A stretch of 64,000 nucleotides of DNA, from assembly GCF_030817475.1 (NCBI RefSeq), contig NZ_JAUSZJ010000002.1, positions 1,541,501 through 1,605,500 on the forward strand. The letters are read 5' to 3'. Every line of letters begins with the position of its first letter. Position 1 is the stretch's first letter. This document shows positions 47,052 through 55,836 of this stretch, one piece after another. The notes beneath the pieces were generated by a model. It was not told the DNA's origin and ran no database searches. It saw only the letters and a list, made by a program, of their open reading frames with translations. A program made the translations under genes and the position numbers. Source of the DNA: Streptomyces sp. V2I9. GTDB taxonomy: Bacteria; Actinomycetota; Actinomycetes; Streptomycetales; Streptomycetaceae.

Positions 47052-47267
47052 GGGCCCATTGTCCGTGACGGGCGGCGGGCCGACGGTGGCCGGGGGGAAC
47101 TCCACAAGCGGTCGCCGGCGTTCCCGTCCTGCGGACCGCGCGTTCCCCCCTGCGGCGGACCGTGCGGCACCGTCCTGCGTCCGAACCGTACGATCACCCG
47201 AGCCCGAGCCCGCACCGCACGCGTATCGCCCCGCCCCCGCTCACCCGACCCCCAGGAGCCGACGCAG

Positions 47268-48074
47268 ATGACCACAGCAGCCACCCGGAGCGACCGGAGG
47301 ATCAGTCCGGTCTTCCTCGGTATCGCCGCCGTCACCGCGGTGGCGGGCTGGGCGGTGTGGACGGGTTTCGCCGACTCCACCGGCTTCGCGGTCTTCCTGT
47401 TCGTCACCGGGGCCTGGATCGTCTCGCTCTGCCTGCACGAGTACGCGCACGCGCGGACGGCGCTGCACAGCGGGGACCTCACGGTCGGGGCGAAGGGTTA
47501 TCTGACGCTCGACCCGCTGAAATACACGCACGCGCTGCTCAGCATCGTGCTGCCGGTGCTCTTCGTGATCATGGGCGGGATCGGGCTGCCCGGCGGCGCG
47601 GTGTACATCGAGCGGGGCCGTATCCGGGGCCGCTGGAAGCACAGCCTGATCTCGGCGGCGGGTCCGCTGACCAACGTGGCGTTCGCGGTGGTGTGCACGG
47701 CCCCGTTCTGGCTGGACGCGCTCGACGGGGTGCCGCGCGCGTTCCAGTACGCCCTGGCGTTCCTGGCGATGCTCCAGGTGACGGCGGCGATCCTGAACTT
47801 CCTGCCGATCCCCGGGCTCGACGGGTACGGAGTGATCGAGCCCTGGCTCTCGTACACGGTCCGCCGCCAGGTGGAGCCGATCGCGCCGTTCGGGCTGATC
47901 GCGGTGTTCGCGCTGCTGTGGGTCCCCGAGGTGAACGCGGTGTTCTTCGACGCGGTCCACGCGCTGCTGCGGGGGCTGGGCGTGGAGGAGTTCCAGCGGT
48001 ACTGCGGCTACGACCTGTACCGCTTCTGGCGGAGCTTCTTCGACGAGCAGGATCCGGGCTGCGCGGTGGGCTGA
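47268..48074 (+). CDS. Site-2 protease family membrane metalloprotease (M50)
   Basis: A 268-residue intramembrane protease candidate with about six helices. The zinc site is complete: HEYAH (57-61) in the second helix and NFLPIPGLDG (177-186) in a later one. No PDZ domain is present, so it belongs to the short S2P group. AGGAG lies 9 nt before the ATG. The substrate is unknown; it is divergent from the SARP gene. Confidence 0.88.
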   Translation: MTTAATRSDRRISPVFLGIAAVTAVAGWAVWTGFADSTGFAVFLFVTGAWIVSLCLHEYAHARTALHSGDLTVGAKGYLTLDPLKYTHALLSIVLPVLFVIMGGIGLPGGAVYIERGRIRGRWKHSLISAAGPLTNVAFAVVCTAPFWLDALDGVPRAFQYALAFLAMLQVTAAILNFLPIPGLDGYGVIEPWLSYTVRRQVEPIAPFGLIAVFALLWVPEVNAVFFDAVHALLRGLGVEEFQRYCGYDLYRFWRSFFDEQDPGCAVG

Positions 48075-48101
48075 CCTGCGCGACCGGGCTGCGCGGTGGG
48101 C
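48054..48101 (+). repeat. 18-bp direct repeat copying the 3' end of the protease gene
   Basis: CCGGGCTGCGCGGTGGGC at 48054-48071, immediately before the TGA stop, recurs exactly at 48084-48101 beyond the stop (period 30). Confidence 0.8.
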
Positions 48102-48184
48102 CGGCCCGCGCGGAGGCCGGGGTGGCGCGGCTCGGATCGCCGGAGGGCCGCAGCGATGGCGGCGGGAGCCGGACGGCCGGAGGC

Positions 48185-48379
48185 TCAGGCCGCGTCGGGG
48201 GCGGCGGCGGAGCCGGTGGCCAGCCGGTGCCTGCGGACGTAGAACCAGGTCATGTTCGACGAGAGCCCCGCGATGAGCACCCAGACGATCCCGAGCAGGC
48301 TGCCCCGGGCGAAGGAGACCACGGCCGCCACGACGGCGAGGACGCAGACGACGAGAGCGTAGAGGGCGATGCGGGGCAT
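48185..48379 (-). CDS. Small two-helix membrane protein
   Basis: A 64-residue hydrophobic protein with two predicted helices (about 3-22 and 27-46) and a basic C-terminal tail (YVRRHRLATG). AGGAGT lies about 10 nt before the ATG at 48379. It looks like a conserved Streptomyces small membrane protein; function unknown. It converges on the protease gene. Confidence 0.7.
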   Translation of the reverse strand: MPRIALYALVVCVLAVVAAVVSFARGSLLGIVWVLIAGLSSNMTWFYVRRHRLATGSAAAPDAA

Positions 48380-48501
48380 GGGGGTCGACTCCTGTCGGAA
48401 CGGGTCGCGTTCCCTGTCGGGAACGGTCACGGTCCCGCCCAGTGTCCCCCATGCCCCGATGTGCCCCGCCCCTGGGGAGCGTCCCGGACCGCTCCACGCA
48501 C

Positions 48502-48536
48502 CACACGGCACACGGCCCACGGCCCACGGCCCACTG
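48502..48536. repeat. Five tandem 7-bp units
   Basis: CACACGG, CACACGG, CCCACGG, CCCACGG and CCCACTG follow one another without gaps in the spacer downstream of the F420 oxidoreductase gene. Confidence 0.7.
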
Positions 48537-48585
48537 ATACGGCACACGGCACAGATCACGGCCGGACGCCGGGTGGGCGGTTCCG

Positions 48586-49296
48586 TCAGACGTCGGTGGC
48601 GCGCAGTCCGGCGTGGGCCTTGTAGCGGCGGTTGACCGAGATCAGGTTGGCGACCAGCGACTCGACCTGGTGGGCGTTGCGGAGCCGGCCCGCGAAGATG
48701 CCGCGCATACCGGGGATACGGCTCGCCAGCGCCTGCACGATGTCCGTGTCGGCCCGCGCCTCGCCCAGGACCAGCACGTCGGTGTCGATCTCCTCGATGG
48801 TCTCGTCCTGGAGCAGCACGGCCGACAGGTGGTGGAAGGCGGCGGTGACCCGTGAGTCCGGGAGCAGGGCGGCGGCCTGCTCGGCGGCGCTGCCCTCCTC
48901 CGGCTTGAGGGCGTAGGCGCCCTTCTTGTCGAAGCCGAGCGGGTTGACGCAGTCGATGACGAGCTTGCCCGCCAACTCCTCGCGCAGTGCCTGGAGCGTC
49001 GCCGCGTGGCCGTCCCACGGCACGGCGACGATCACGATGTCGCTGCGCCGGGCGCACTCGGCGTTGTCCGCGCCCTCGACGCCGAAGCCCAGCTCGGCCG
49101 CCGCCTGCTCGGCGCGGGCCGCGTCGCGGGAGCCGAGGGTGACCTTCTGCCCGGCGCGGGCGAGCCGGTAGGCGAGGCCCCGCCCCTGCGGTCCGGTCCC
49201 GCCGAGCACACCGACGCTCAGGCCGGAGACGTCCGGCAGGTCCCAGGGGTCCTTGGCGGGGGGCTTGGGCGCGTTGCCGCTGTCCTGTGTAGTCAT
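48586..49296 (-). CDS. npdG: F420H2:NADP+ oxidoreductase
   Basis: A 236-residue enzyme. The Rossmann motif GVLGGTGPQGRGLAYRLA binds NADP, SRD after strand two matches NADPH selectivity, and VIDCVNPLGFDKKGAY and AFHHLSA are typical of NADPH-dependent F420 reductases. It exchanges hydride between coenzyme F420 and NADP(H), supplying F420H2 for secondary metabolism and redox reactions. TAGGGT lies 6 nt before the ATG, suggesting a leaderless mRNA. Confidence 0.9.
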   Translation of the reverse strand: MTTQDSGNAPKPPAKDPWDLPDVSGLSVGVLGGTGPQGRGLAYRLARAGQKVTLGSRDAARAEQAAAELGFGVEGADNAECARRSDIVIVAVPWDGHAATLQALREELAGKLVIDCVNPLGFDKKGAYALKPEEGSAAEQAAALLPDSRVTAAFHHLSAVLLQDETIEEIDTDVLVLGEARADTDIVQALASRIPGMRGIFAGRLRNAHQVESLVANLISVNRRYKAHAGLRATDV

Positions 49297-49302
49297 GGGC
49301 CG

Positions 49303-49308
49303 ACCCTA
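49303..49308 (-). promoter_or_regulatory. Likely -10 element (TAGGGT) for a leaderless npdG transcript
   Basis: On the minus strand TAGGGT is followed by six bases (CGGCCC) and then the ATG, with no ribosome-binding site. Confidence 0.45.
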
Positions 49309-49513
49309 CTGCCAGGTAGCACCCGGAATACCGCCGCCGGGCCCCGGGCGCCGACCGCCCGCCGCCCTCCGTTCGGGTGAGGGGGCGAGGCGCGAGGCGG
49401 CGAAGTGGCGAGGGAGCGGAGGGGCCGAGGCGGTACGGGGGGAGCGGGCAGGATGCCGGGCCGTGGGTGCCGTACGCGTCGCCCTGTTCCGCGCCGCGCC
49501 GGCCGGGACCCGC

Positions 49514-49553
49514 CACCGGTCCACCGGTCCGCCGATCCGCCGATCCGCCGGTC
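49514..49553. repeat. Five tandem 8-bp units upstream of an MFS gene
   Basis: CACCGGTC twice, CGCCGATC twice and CGCCGGTC once run head to tail in the 319-bp npdG-MFS spacer. The rest of the spacer is GC-rich without a recognisable gene. Confidence 0.75.
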
Positions 49554-49615
49554 CGGGCTCGCGGGCGGGATATCTGTTTGCCCGGCGCACCCGGTTGTGC
49601 GGATGATGACCCCTC

Positions 49616-50947
49616 GTGACCTCCGCACTTCCCTCTCCCTCTCCCTCCACGCCCCCGCCCGACCCGGCCCCGCCGCGGCCGGGGCGGATCCGCGCCCTGC
49701 TCCCGGACCTCGCGCCGTGGCGCTCCTCGGCCGACTTCCGGCTGCTGTGGGTCCAGGGCCTCGTCACGTACTTCGGCAGCTTCATGGCGCTCATCGCGCT
49801 GCCGCTCCAGATCAAGGAGCTCACCGGCTCCCCGCTCGCGGTCGGGGCGATGGGCGCGGTGGAGCTGGTCCCGCTGGTGGTGTTCGGGCTGTACGGGGGC
49901 GCGCTCGCGGACTCGGCCGACCGACGCCGGGTCATCCTGCTCACCGAGGCGGGGCTCGGCGTGCTCGCCGCGATCCTGCTGGTGAACTCCCTGCTGCCCG
50001 AGCCGCTGCTGTGGCCGCTGTACGTGGTGGCCGGCGGGGTGTCCGCGCTGGCCGGGCTCCAGCGGCCCGCGCTGGACTCCCTCATGGCGCGGATCGTGCC
50101 GCACGCCCAGCAGACGGCCGCGGCCGCGCTGAACTCGCTGCGCTGGCAGATCGGGGCCATCGCGGGCCCGGCGCTGGCGGGCCTGGTGGTGGCGTACGCC
50201 GGTCACGGCACGGCGTACGGGGTGACGGTGTGCACGTTCGCCGTCTCCGTCGTGCTCTGCCTGCGGCTCTCCCCCGCCCCGCCGGCCGGTGACGCCCGGA
50301 AGCCGTCGCTGCGCGGGATCGTCGAGGGGGCGCGGTACGCCTGGAGCCGCCCGGTACTGCTGGGGACGTACGCGATCGACCTGGCCGCGATGTTCTTCGC
50401 CTTCCCGAACACGATCTTCCCGTTCCTGGCGGACGAGCTGGACGCGGAGTGGTCGCTGGGCCTGATGTACGCGGCGGGCTCGGTCGGCTCGCTGGCGCTG
50501 GGGCTGACCAGCGGCTGGACGGGCCGGGTACGCCGGCACGGGCTGTTCGTGGTGTTCGGCGCGGCCGCGTGGGGGCTGGCGATCGCCGCGGCGGGCTGGT
50601 TCTCCAGCGTGTGGGTGGTGCTGGTCTGCCTGGCCGTGGCGGGGGCGGGCGACATGCTGAGCGGCCTGGGGCGGGCGACGATCTGGAACCAGACGATCCC
50701 GGAGGAGCTGCGGGGCCGGCTGGCGGGCATCGAGGTGCTGTCGTACAGCGTCGGCCCGCAGCTGGGCCAGGTGCGGGCCGGGGCGATGGCGGGCTGGACG
50801 GGGACCCGGTCGGCGATCTGGACGGGCGGGGTGGCGTGCGTCGCGTCGGTCGCGCTGCTGACGGCGGCCCTGCCGAAGCTGGTGCGGTACGACTCCGAGA
50901 CGGACGAGGACGCGGTCCGGAGGCGGGCGGCGCGGGCGGAGGCATGA
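49616..50947 (+). CDS. MFS exporter, EntS/siderophore-exporter-like
   Basis: A 443-residue permease with 12 predicted helices, starting at GTG and carrying a Pro/Ser-rich N-terminal tail. It has RRVILLTEAGLGVLAAILL and the RPALDSLMARIVP segment seen in the EntS-type group. Orthologues are often annotated as enterobactin exporters, but the substrate here is unproven. It is divergent from npdG. Confidence 0.85.
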   Translation: MTSALPSPSPSTPPPDPAPPRPGRIRALLPDLAPWRSSADFRLLWVQGLVTYFGSFMALIALPLQIKELTGSPLAVGAMGAVELVPLVVFGLYGGALADSADRRRVILLTEAGLGVLAAILLVNSLLPEPLLWPLYVVAGGVSALAGLQRPALDSLMARIVPHAQQTAAAALNSLRWQIGAIAGPALAGLVVAYAGHGTAYGVTVCTFAVSVVLCLRLSPAPPAGDARKPSLRGIVEGARYAWSRPVLLGTYAIDLAAMFFAFPNTIFPFLADELDAEWSLGLMYAAGSVGSLALGLTSGWTGRVRRHGLFVVFGAAAWGLAIAAAGWFSSVWVVLVCLAVAGAGDMLSGLGRATIWNQTIPEELRGRLAGIEVLSYSVGPQLGQVRAGAMAGWTGTRSAIWTGGVACVASVALLTAALPKLVRYDSETDEDAVRRRAARAEA

Positions 50948-51063
50948 CCCTCGCCGGGGGGCGCGGGCTCCGGGACTCCGTCCCGCGCCCCGCCCCTCGG
51001 GCGCCGGCGTCGGGTCCGGTCCTCCCGGACCGGACCGGGAGGACCGGACCGGGCGGGACGGCC

Positions 51064-51300
51064 TCAGTCGTCGGACGGGCGGGAGGGCCCCTTGTCCTCG
51101 TCGTGCCATTTGGGGTCGGTGTCCCACTCCAGGTTCCGGTCGCGCGCCGTGTCCATCGCGTGCTGGGCGGCCTCGCGGGAGGGGTAGGGGCCGAATCGGT
51201 TCTGCGCCGGGCACTCCGGGCCTTCCTCGACCTTCTTGTGCTCCAGGCAGTAGTACCACTCGCCCGGTTTGCCCACCGTGCGCTTCTTGAACAAGGCCAT
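51064..51300 (-). CDS. Small conserved SPOR-like hypothetical protein
   Basis: A 78-residue soluble protein. It has [13 protein letters not shown] (two cysteines 12 apart) followed by [21 protein letters not shown], a short SPOR-like pattern (GPYPSREAA), and a charged tail. AAGGAG precedes the ATG. It is divergent from map; function unknown. Confidence 0.75.
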   Translation of the reverse strand: MALFKKRTVGKPGEWYYCLEHKKVEEGPECPAQNRFGPYPSREAAQHAMDTARDRNLEWDTDPKWHDEDKGPSRPSDD

Positions 51301-51345
51301 CGACGGCTCCTTTCCTTACCGCCATGGTGCCCCGACACCGCTGGT

Positions 51346-51351
51346 TAGACT
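51346..51351 (+). promoter_or_regulatory. Likely -10 element (TAGACT) for a leaderless map transcript
   Basis: TAGACT ends 7 nt before the ATG at 51359, and there is no Shine-Dalgarno sequence, so transcription probably begins at the start codon. Confidence 0.55.
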
Positions 51352-51358
51352 CGCTGAC

Positions 51359-52216
51359 ATGTCTGGCCAGTCGCTTCTCGTACCAGGGGAGATCACTCCC
51401 GTCCGTTCCGTACCCGGAAAAATCCGGCGCCCCGAGTACGTGGGGAAGCCGGCTCCGACGCCGTACACCGGCCCGGAGGTCCAGGACGCCGAAACCGTGG
51501 AGCGGATGCGCGTCGCGGGCCGTATCGCCGCACAGGCGATGGAGGAGGCCGCCCGGCACATCGCTCCGGGCGTCACGACGGACGAGCTGGACCGGGTCGC
51601 CCATGAGTTCATGCTCGACCACCACGCGTACCCCTCCACCCTCGGCTACCGGGGCTTCCCGAAGTCGCTGTGCACCTCGGTCAACGAGGTCATCTGCCAC
51701 GGCATCCCCGACTCCACCGTGCTGCGCGACGGCGACATCGTGAACCTGGACGTCACCGCGTACATCGACGGGGTGCACGGCGACAACAACGCCACCTACC
51801 TCTGCGGCGAGGTGGACGAGGAGTCCCGGCTGCTGGTCGAGCGCACGCGGGAGTCCCTGAACCGGGCCATCAAGGCGGTCCGGCCGGGGCGGCAGATCAA
51901 CGTGATCGGCCGGGTCATCGAGTCGTACGCGAAACGGTTCGGCTACGGGGTCGTCCGCGACTTCACCGGCCACGGCATCAACACCTCGTTCCACTCCGGC
52001 CTGATCATCCCGCACTACGACAGCCCGCACGCCACCACCGTGATGCAGCCCGGCATGACCTTCACCATCGAGCCGATGCTGACGCTGGGCACCCACGAGT
52101 ACGACATGTGGGAGGACGGCTGGACCGTGGTGACGAAGGACCGGAAGCGGACGGCCCAGTTCGAGCACACCCTGGTGGTCACGGAGGCCGGGGCGGACAT
52201 CCTCACCCTTCCGTGA
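51359..52216 (+). CDS. map: Methionine aminopeptidase, type I
   Basis: A 285-residue enzyme that removes the initiator methionine. Metal ligands D131, D142, H205, E238 (TIEP) and the Glu of FEHT are present, as is the substrate His H114 (ICHG). The first 40 residues form an extension ([20 protein letters not shown]) typical of the longer actinobacterial isoform with a proline-rich linker. The start is supported by the adjacent -10 element. Confidence 0.94.
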   Translation: MSGQSLLVPGEITPVRSVPGKIRRPEYVGKPAPTPYTGPEVQDAETVERMRVAGRIAAQAMEEAARHIAPGVTTDELDRVAHEFMLDHHAYPSTLGYRGFPKSLCTSVNEVICHGIPDSTVLRDGDIVNLDVTAYIDGVHGDNNATYLCGEVDEESRLLVERTRESLNRAIKAVRPGRQINVIGRVIESYAKRFGYGVVRDFTGHGINTSFHSGLIIPHYDSPHATTVMQPGMTFTIEPMLTLGTHEYDMWEDGWTVVTKDRKRTAQFEHTLVVTEAGADILTLP

Positions 52217-52298
52217 ACCACCCCCACGGCGCCCCCAGGACGCCTTCGGCCCCTTCACGTCCGGGCTTTTACCGACAGGCCGTCGGGAACCAGTTGAC

Positions 52299-52312
52299 TT
52301 AGGTAAGCCTAA
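52299..52312. promoter_or_regulatory. Iron box at the heme oxygenase promoter
   Basis: TTAGGTAAGCCTAA is a near-perfect DmdR/IdeR site. A TTGACT hexamer (52294-52299) overlaps its left edge and could be the -35 element. Confidence 0.8.
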
Positions 52313-52416
52313 GCAGGAGGATCGGACGCGCCGGCACCACCGCCGCAGTGGTCGGTCGCCGGCCCTTCCGTCCGCTTTCTGGACTTCCCGTCCCCCTCGG
52401 TCCCCGGAGGCCCGCC

Positions 52417-53082
52417 TTGGACGCAACCGCCACCGTCACTCCGTTCTCGACGCTGATCCGCACCGCGTCGCACGAGCAGCACACCGAGGCCGAGACCTCG
52501 ACCTTCATGAGTGACCTGCTCGGCGGGCGGCTGGGAGTCGACGCGTACACGCGCTACACCGAGCAGCTGTGGTTCGTGTACCGGGCCCTGGAGGAGGGCG
52601 CGGAGGCCCTGCGCGACGACCCGGTCGCCGGTCCGTTCGTCCAGCCCGAGCTGGAGCGCTCCACCGAGCTGGAGCGCGACCTCGCGCATCTGCGCGGGGC
52701 CGACTGGCGCGAGGGCCTCGCGCCCCTGCCCGCCACGGCGGCGTACGCGGCCCGTGTCGCGGAGTGCGCGCGCACCTGGCCCGGCGGCTACATAGCCCAC
52801 CACTACACGCGCTACCTGGGCGACCTGTCGGGCGGTCAGATCATCCGCGACAAGGCGGAGAAGACCTGGGGCTTCGAGCGCAAGGGCGACGGCGTCCGGT
52901 TCTACGTCTTCGAGAGGATCACCAACCCGGCCGCCTTCAAGCGGGGTTACCGGGAGCTGCTGGACGCGGTGGACGCGGACGACCTGGAGAAGCAGCGGAT
53001 CGTCGAGGAGTGCAAGCGGGCGTTCGCGCTGAACACCGCGGTCTTCCGCGAGCTGGGCGAGGTCTTCCCGCTGAGCGCGTGA
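52417..53082 (+). CDS. hmuO: Heme oxygenase (biliverdin-producing)
   Basis: A 221-residue HmuO-type enzyme that opens heme to biliverdin, Fe2+ and CO. The proximal histidine is H22 in HEQHTEAETSTFMSDLLGG, which aligns with HEKAEHSTFMSDLL of corynebacterial HmuO as I recall it. The distal helix is YLGDLSGGQIIRDKAE. I place the start at TTG 52417 because GGAGG lies 6 nt before it; an upstream frame opens at 52348 without a site. The iron box upstream and the heme uptake genes downstream fit release of iron from imported heme. Confidence 0.92.
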   Translation: MDATATVTPFSTLIRTASHEQHTEAETSTFMSDLLGGRLGVDAYTRYTEQLWFVYRALEEGAEALRDDPVAGPFVQPELERSTELERDLAHLRGADWREGLAPLPATAAYAARVAECARTWPGGYIAHHYTRYLGDLSGGQIIRDKAEKTWGFERKGDGVRFYVFERITNPAAFKRGYRELLDAVDADDLEKQRIVEECKRAFALNTAVFRELGEVFPLSA

Positions 53083-53211
53083 ACGGCGGCGCACCACGAG
53101 AGGCGCATCCGGCCCCCGCACGTGCGCGGGTGCGGACCTGCGGTGCGGCCGGGGGCGACCCGGTACGTGCGCAGGCGCGGCCCCGCCGCGCGGCCGAGGC
53201 CCCGGTCAACG

Positions 53212-53301
53212 CCCGACTCCCGTGCGTGCGCGCACGCGTGGCCGTGGCACCAGGCCGACGTCCTCCCCGACCCCCGACTCCCGTGCGTGCGCGCACGCGT
53301 G
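53212..53301. repeat. 29-bp perfect direct repeat with internal palindrome
   Basis: A 29-bp unit ending GTGCGTGCGCGCACGCGTG occupies 53212-53240 and 53273-53301 (32 bp between). Each copy contains the palindrome GCGTGCGCGCACGC. They lie between the heme oxygenase and the phzF-like gene. Confidence 0.85.
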
Positions 53302-53306
53302 ACGGC

Positions 53307-54036
53307 CTACGGCTCCACCGCGAACACCGGTGGAGCCGTTCGCGTTCCCCGCCCGTGGCCGCCCCGGGCGGCCATCAGGACACGACCCCCGACCTCCACC
53401 GTGCCGTCCGGCGCGGGGGCGGTGAGGATCTGGGAGCCGCGGCCCTGCGTGATGTTGAGGGCCCGACCCAGCTGGGCGCTGAGCAGCAGGGCCGCCGCCG
53501 CCGGTCGCCTCGTCCTCGATGATCCCGGACTCCTCCCCGCGCCTCGGGAAGGCCCGTGCGCGCACCCGCCCGGCCGCCTCGTCCTCCCAGGCCCAGACGT
53601 AGAGCCACCCCTCGCCCGGCGGCGGCCCCGACAGCGCCTCCACCTCGGCGGCGCTCGCGTACTGCTGGAGCGTGCGCGGCGGGACCCACTCGGGCCGGGC
53701 GGTGATCCAGGTGAACTCGCCGTCCTGGCGCGCGAACACCTCCCCGACCGACAACTCCAGGACCTCCAGGTCGAGCAGCCAGGCCGCGCCCACCAGCGGG
53801 TGGCCCGCGAACGGCAGCCGGAGCCCCGGAGTGTGGATGTCCACCCGCCCGCGCTCCGGGTCGTCCACGAACACGGTCTCACTGAAGCCGAGTTGCCGGG
53901 TCAGTCGCTGCCGGGACGCCTCGTCGGGATGGCCGCGTCCGTCGCGTACGACGCCCAGGGCGTTGCCGTGCCGGCCGTCGGGTCCGCAGAACACCCGCAG
54001 GACGTCGATGCCGTGGGGTACGCCGTAGTCGTTCAC
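53307..54036 (-). pseudogene. PhzF-family isomerase gene, frameshifted
   Basis: The N-terminal two thirds read as a PhzF/diaminopimelate-epimerase-like protein (VFCGPDGRHGNALGVV, FSETVFVDD, LPFAGHPLVGAAW, GIIEDEATG). After EDEATG the frame goes to unrelated sequence, but the neighbouring frame continues the family (AALLLSAQLGRALNITQGRG, then DGTVEVGGRVL) to a TAG at 53307. One extra base in the GGC-repeat tract at 53489-53503 explains this. It is either a real pseudogene or an assembly error. Start at GTG 54036; TTG 54048 is possible. Confidence 0.7.
53310..53338 (-). terminator. Hairpin overlapping the 3' end of the phzF-like gene
   Basis: CGGCTCCACCG (53310-53320) pairs with CGGTGGAGCCG (53328-53338) across 7 nt; the stem ends at the stop codon. 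Confidence 0.5.
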
Positions 54037-54094
54037 GGGGGCATTCAAGCACTGCCGGACGACGGGGCGGGAACCGAGCGGGGGCAGGCCGGCG

Positions 54095-54130
54095 GGGCCG
54101 TACCGGGAGGCTGAACCGCCGGTACGGCCC
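54095..54130 (-). terminator. Terminator after the sortase-anchored HtaA gene
   Basis: GGGCCGTACCGG (54095-54106) pairs perfectly with CCGGTACGGCCC (54119-54130) around a 12-nt loop, 21 nt beyond the stop at 54151. Confidence 0.7.
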
Positions 54131-54150
54131 TGCGGGGTGGTGCGGGTGGG

Positions 54151-55821
54151 TCAGGAGGTGACGTCACGGCGGCGGCGCGCCGCGAACACGACACCGGCAC
54201 CGGCCGCCACGACGACGCCGGAGGCGGCGATCAAGGCGCCGGCCGGGAGGTCGGAGCCGGTGGAGGCGAGGGCGCCGGAGCCTCCCGCCGAACCGCCGGC
54301 GGAGCCGCCCCCGACCGTGCCACCGCCGCCGGTGGCCGCACCGCCGGTGGTGGAGCCGGAGCCGCCGGTGGACTCGCCCGGCTCGCAGGCGACGCCGTCA
54401 CCGTCCGCGTCGAGGCCGGTCGAGTACCCCGCCTCGCCCTTCTTGACGGGGGCCGCTCCGGCCGCCTCGGCCGCCGCGCAGTTCTCGTAGCCGCCCTTCG
54501 AGCCGTCCGGGAGCCGGGCGTCCCGGTCGAGGGAGACCGCGACGTTCAGCGCGTCGAGCCGCTCGCCCTTCGGGTACATGCCGCTGAACGCCTTGGCTCC
54601 GTCCTCGGTGAGGGTCGCCGGGACGCCCTTGAGGTGCACGATGCCGTCCTTGGCGGCGAGCGCACCCGCGGGCACCTTCAGGTCTGCGAAGGGCACGCCG
54701 GTGAGGACCTTCACCGCGGGCTCCGGGTTCGCCCGGCTCGGGCGCGGCTTGGTGGAGACGTCGGCGAGGAGTTTGCCGCTGGTGCCCTTGACGTCGACCT
54801 TCACGTTGCTGAGGGAGAGGTCGAGTTCGTACGCGCCGGAGGTCTCGTGGCCGAGGAAGCGCACCTTGCCCCGGAAGGCGGCGTTCAGCGTGTTCTTGTC
54901 GGCGTCGACCCGGCCGGTGGCCTTGCCGAACCGGTAGCCGTCGCCGGAGACGGCGGCACCCTCGCTGGTCTCGACCTTGCCGTGCGCGATCGGGCCGAGG
55001 ACGTACGCGCGGAACCGCTCCTTGACGCCCCAGTTCAGGGTGCCGTCCACCACGGGGCCGCTGACGGGATCGTCGGCGCGGGAGGCGGACGGGGCCGGCG
55101 CGGTGCCCGGTTCGCCGGTGGGCTCGCCGGAGGCCGGCGGCGTCGCGGGAGGGGTGGCCGGGGGCGTGACCGGGGGCTTGGGCGCCTGCTTGACCGAGAG
55201 CGTCGCCGGGTCGAGCGCCTTGCCCTTCTCGTAGAAGCCGGCGAACGCGTCCTCGCCGTCGGCGGTCAGCGTGGCGGGGATGCCGGCGAAGACCATCGCG
55301 CCGTCCGCGCCGCCGCCGGGCTCGGCGGCGGTCATGTCGAGATCGGCGATGACGGCGTCGTCCTTGGTGACGACGGTGCCGTCCATCTTCTTGCTGGTGA
55401 AGTCGGCGGTGATGGTGCCACTCTCGCGGCCCGAACGGACCTTGAGGTCGCCGATCCTGACGTCGAGCACGCCGTGGTGGCCCTCGAACCGGACGCTTCC
55501 CCGGAACGCCGTGTCGGAGTCGTGCGTCGAGGTGTCGTACGAGCCCTTGCCGTCGGTGAAGGTGAACACCCCGTTGCCTGCGGCCTGTTCGGCGCCGTCC
55601 GTGACAGTGATCCTGCCCTGCGCGATGGGACCCGCGACGTACCTGCGGAAGTCCGCGAGAACGCCCCAGTCCAGCGTGCCGTCCACCAGCTCCAGCTTCG
55701 GGGCGGGCGCGGCCTCGGGCGAGCCTTCGGCGGCGAGGGCGGGCAGGGCGAAGGTCGCGCCCAGGGCTGCGGCCGTGGCGACGGCGGCGGCGAGGGTCAG
55801 GGGGTGGCGTGTTGCTGCCAT
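54151..55821 (-). CDS. Cell-wall-anchored HtaA-domain heme-binding protein with Excalibur-like motif
   Basis: A 556-residue secreted surface protein. A signal peptide (about 1-30) is followed by two HtaA domains (about 42-190, TLDWGVLADFRRYVAGPI; about 260-430, TLNWGVKERFRAYVLGPI). An Excalibur-like calcium module lies at about 445-480 (YENCAAAEA...DADGDGVACE), then a Gly/Ser linker. The LASTG sortase signal at 518-522 is followed by a membrane helix and RRRR. HtaA domains capture heme from host or soil hemoproteins and pass it to HmuT. AAGGAG precedes the ATG. It lies behind the other HtaA gene and probably shares its iron-controlled promoter. Confidence 0.88.
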   Translation of the reverse strand: MAATRHPLTLAAAVATAAALGATFALPALAAEGSPEAAPAPKLELVDGTLDWGVLADFRRYVAGPIAQGRITVTDGAEQAAGNGVFTFTDGKGSYDTSTHDSDTAFRGSVRFEGHHGVLDVRIGDLKVRSGRESGTITADFTSKKMDGTVVTKDDAVIADLDMTAAEPGGGADGAMVFAGIPATLTADGEDAFAGFYEKGKALDPATLSVKQAPKPPVTPPATPPATPPASGEPTGEPGTAPAPSASRADDPVSGPVVDGTLNWGVKERFRAYVLGPIAHGKVETSEGAAVSGDGYRFGKATGRVDADKNTLNAAFRGKVRFLGHETSGAYELDLSLSNVKVDVKGTSGKLLADVSTKPRPSRANPEPAVKVLTGVPFADLKVPAGALAAKDGIVHLKGVPATLTEDGAKAFSGMYPKGERLDALNVAVSLDRDARLPDGSKGGYENCAAAEAAGAAPVKKGEAGYSTGLDADGDGVACEPGESTGGSGSTTGGAATGGGGTVGGGSAGGSAGGSGALASTGSDLPAGALIAASGVVVAAGAGVVFAARRRRDVTS

Positions 55822-55836
55822 GTCGGTGGGTCTCCT

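Noticed and set aside
53206..53488. Apparent C-terminal part of the PhzF-like protein in the original frame
   Set aside because: The residues do not resemble the family, whereas the neighbouring frame does; the continuation is a frameshift artefact running through a direct repeat.
53489..53503. Programmed frameshift in phzF
   Set aside because: No slippery heptamer with a downstream pseudoknot is evident; an indel in a GGC tract is simpler.
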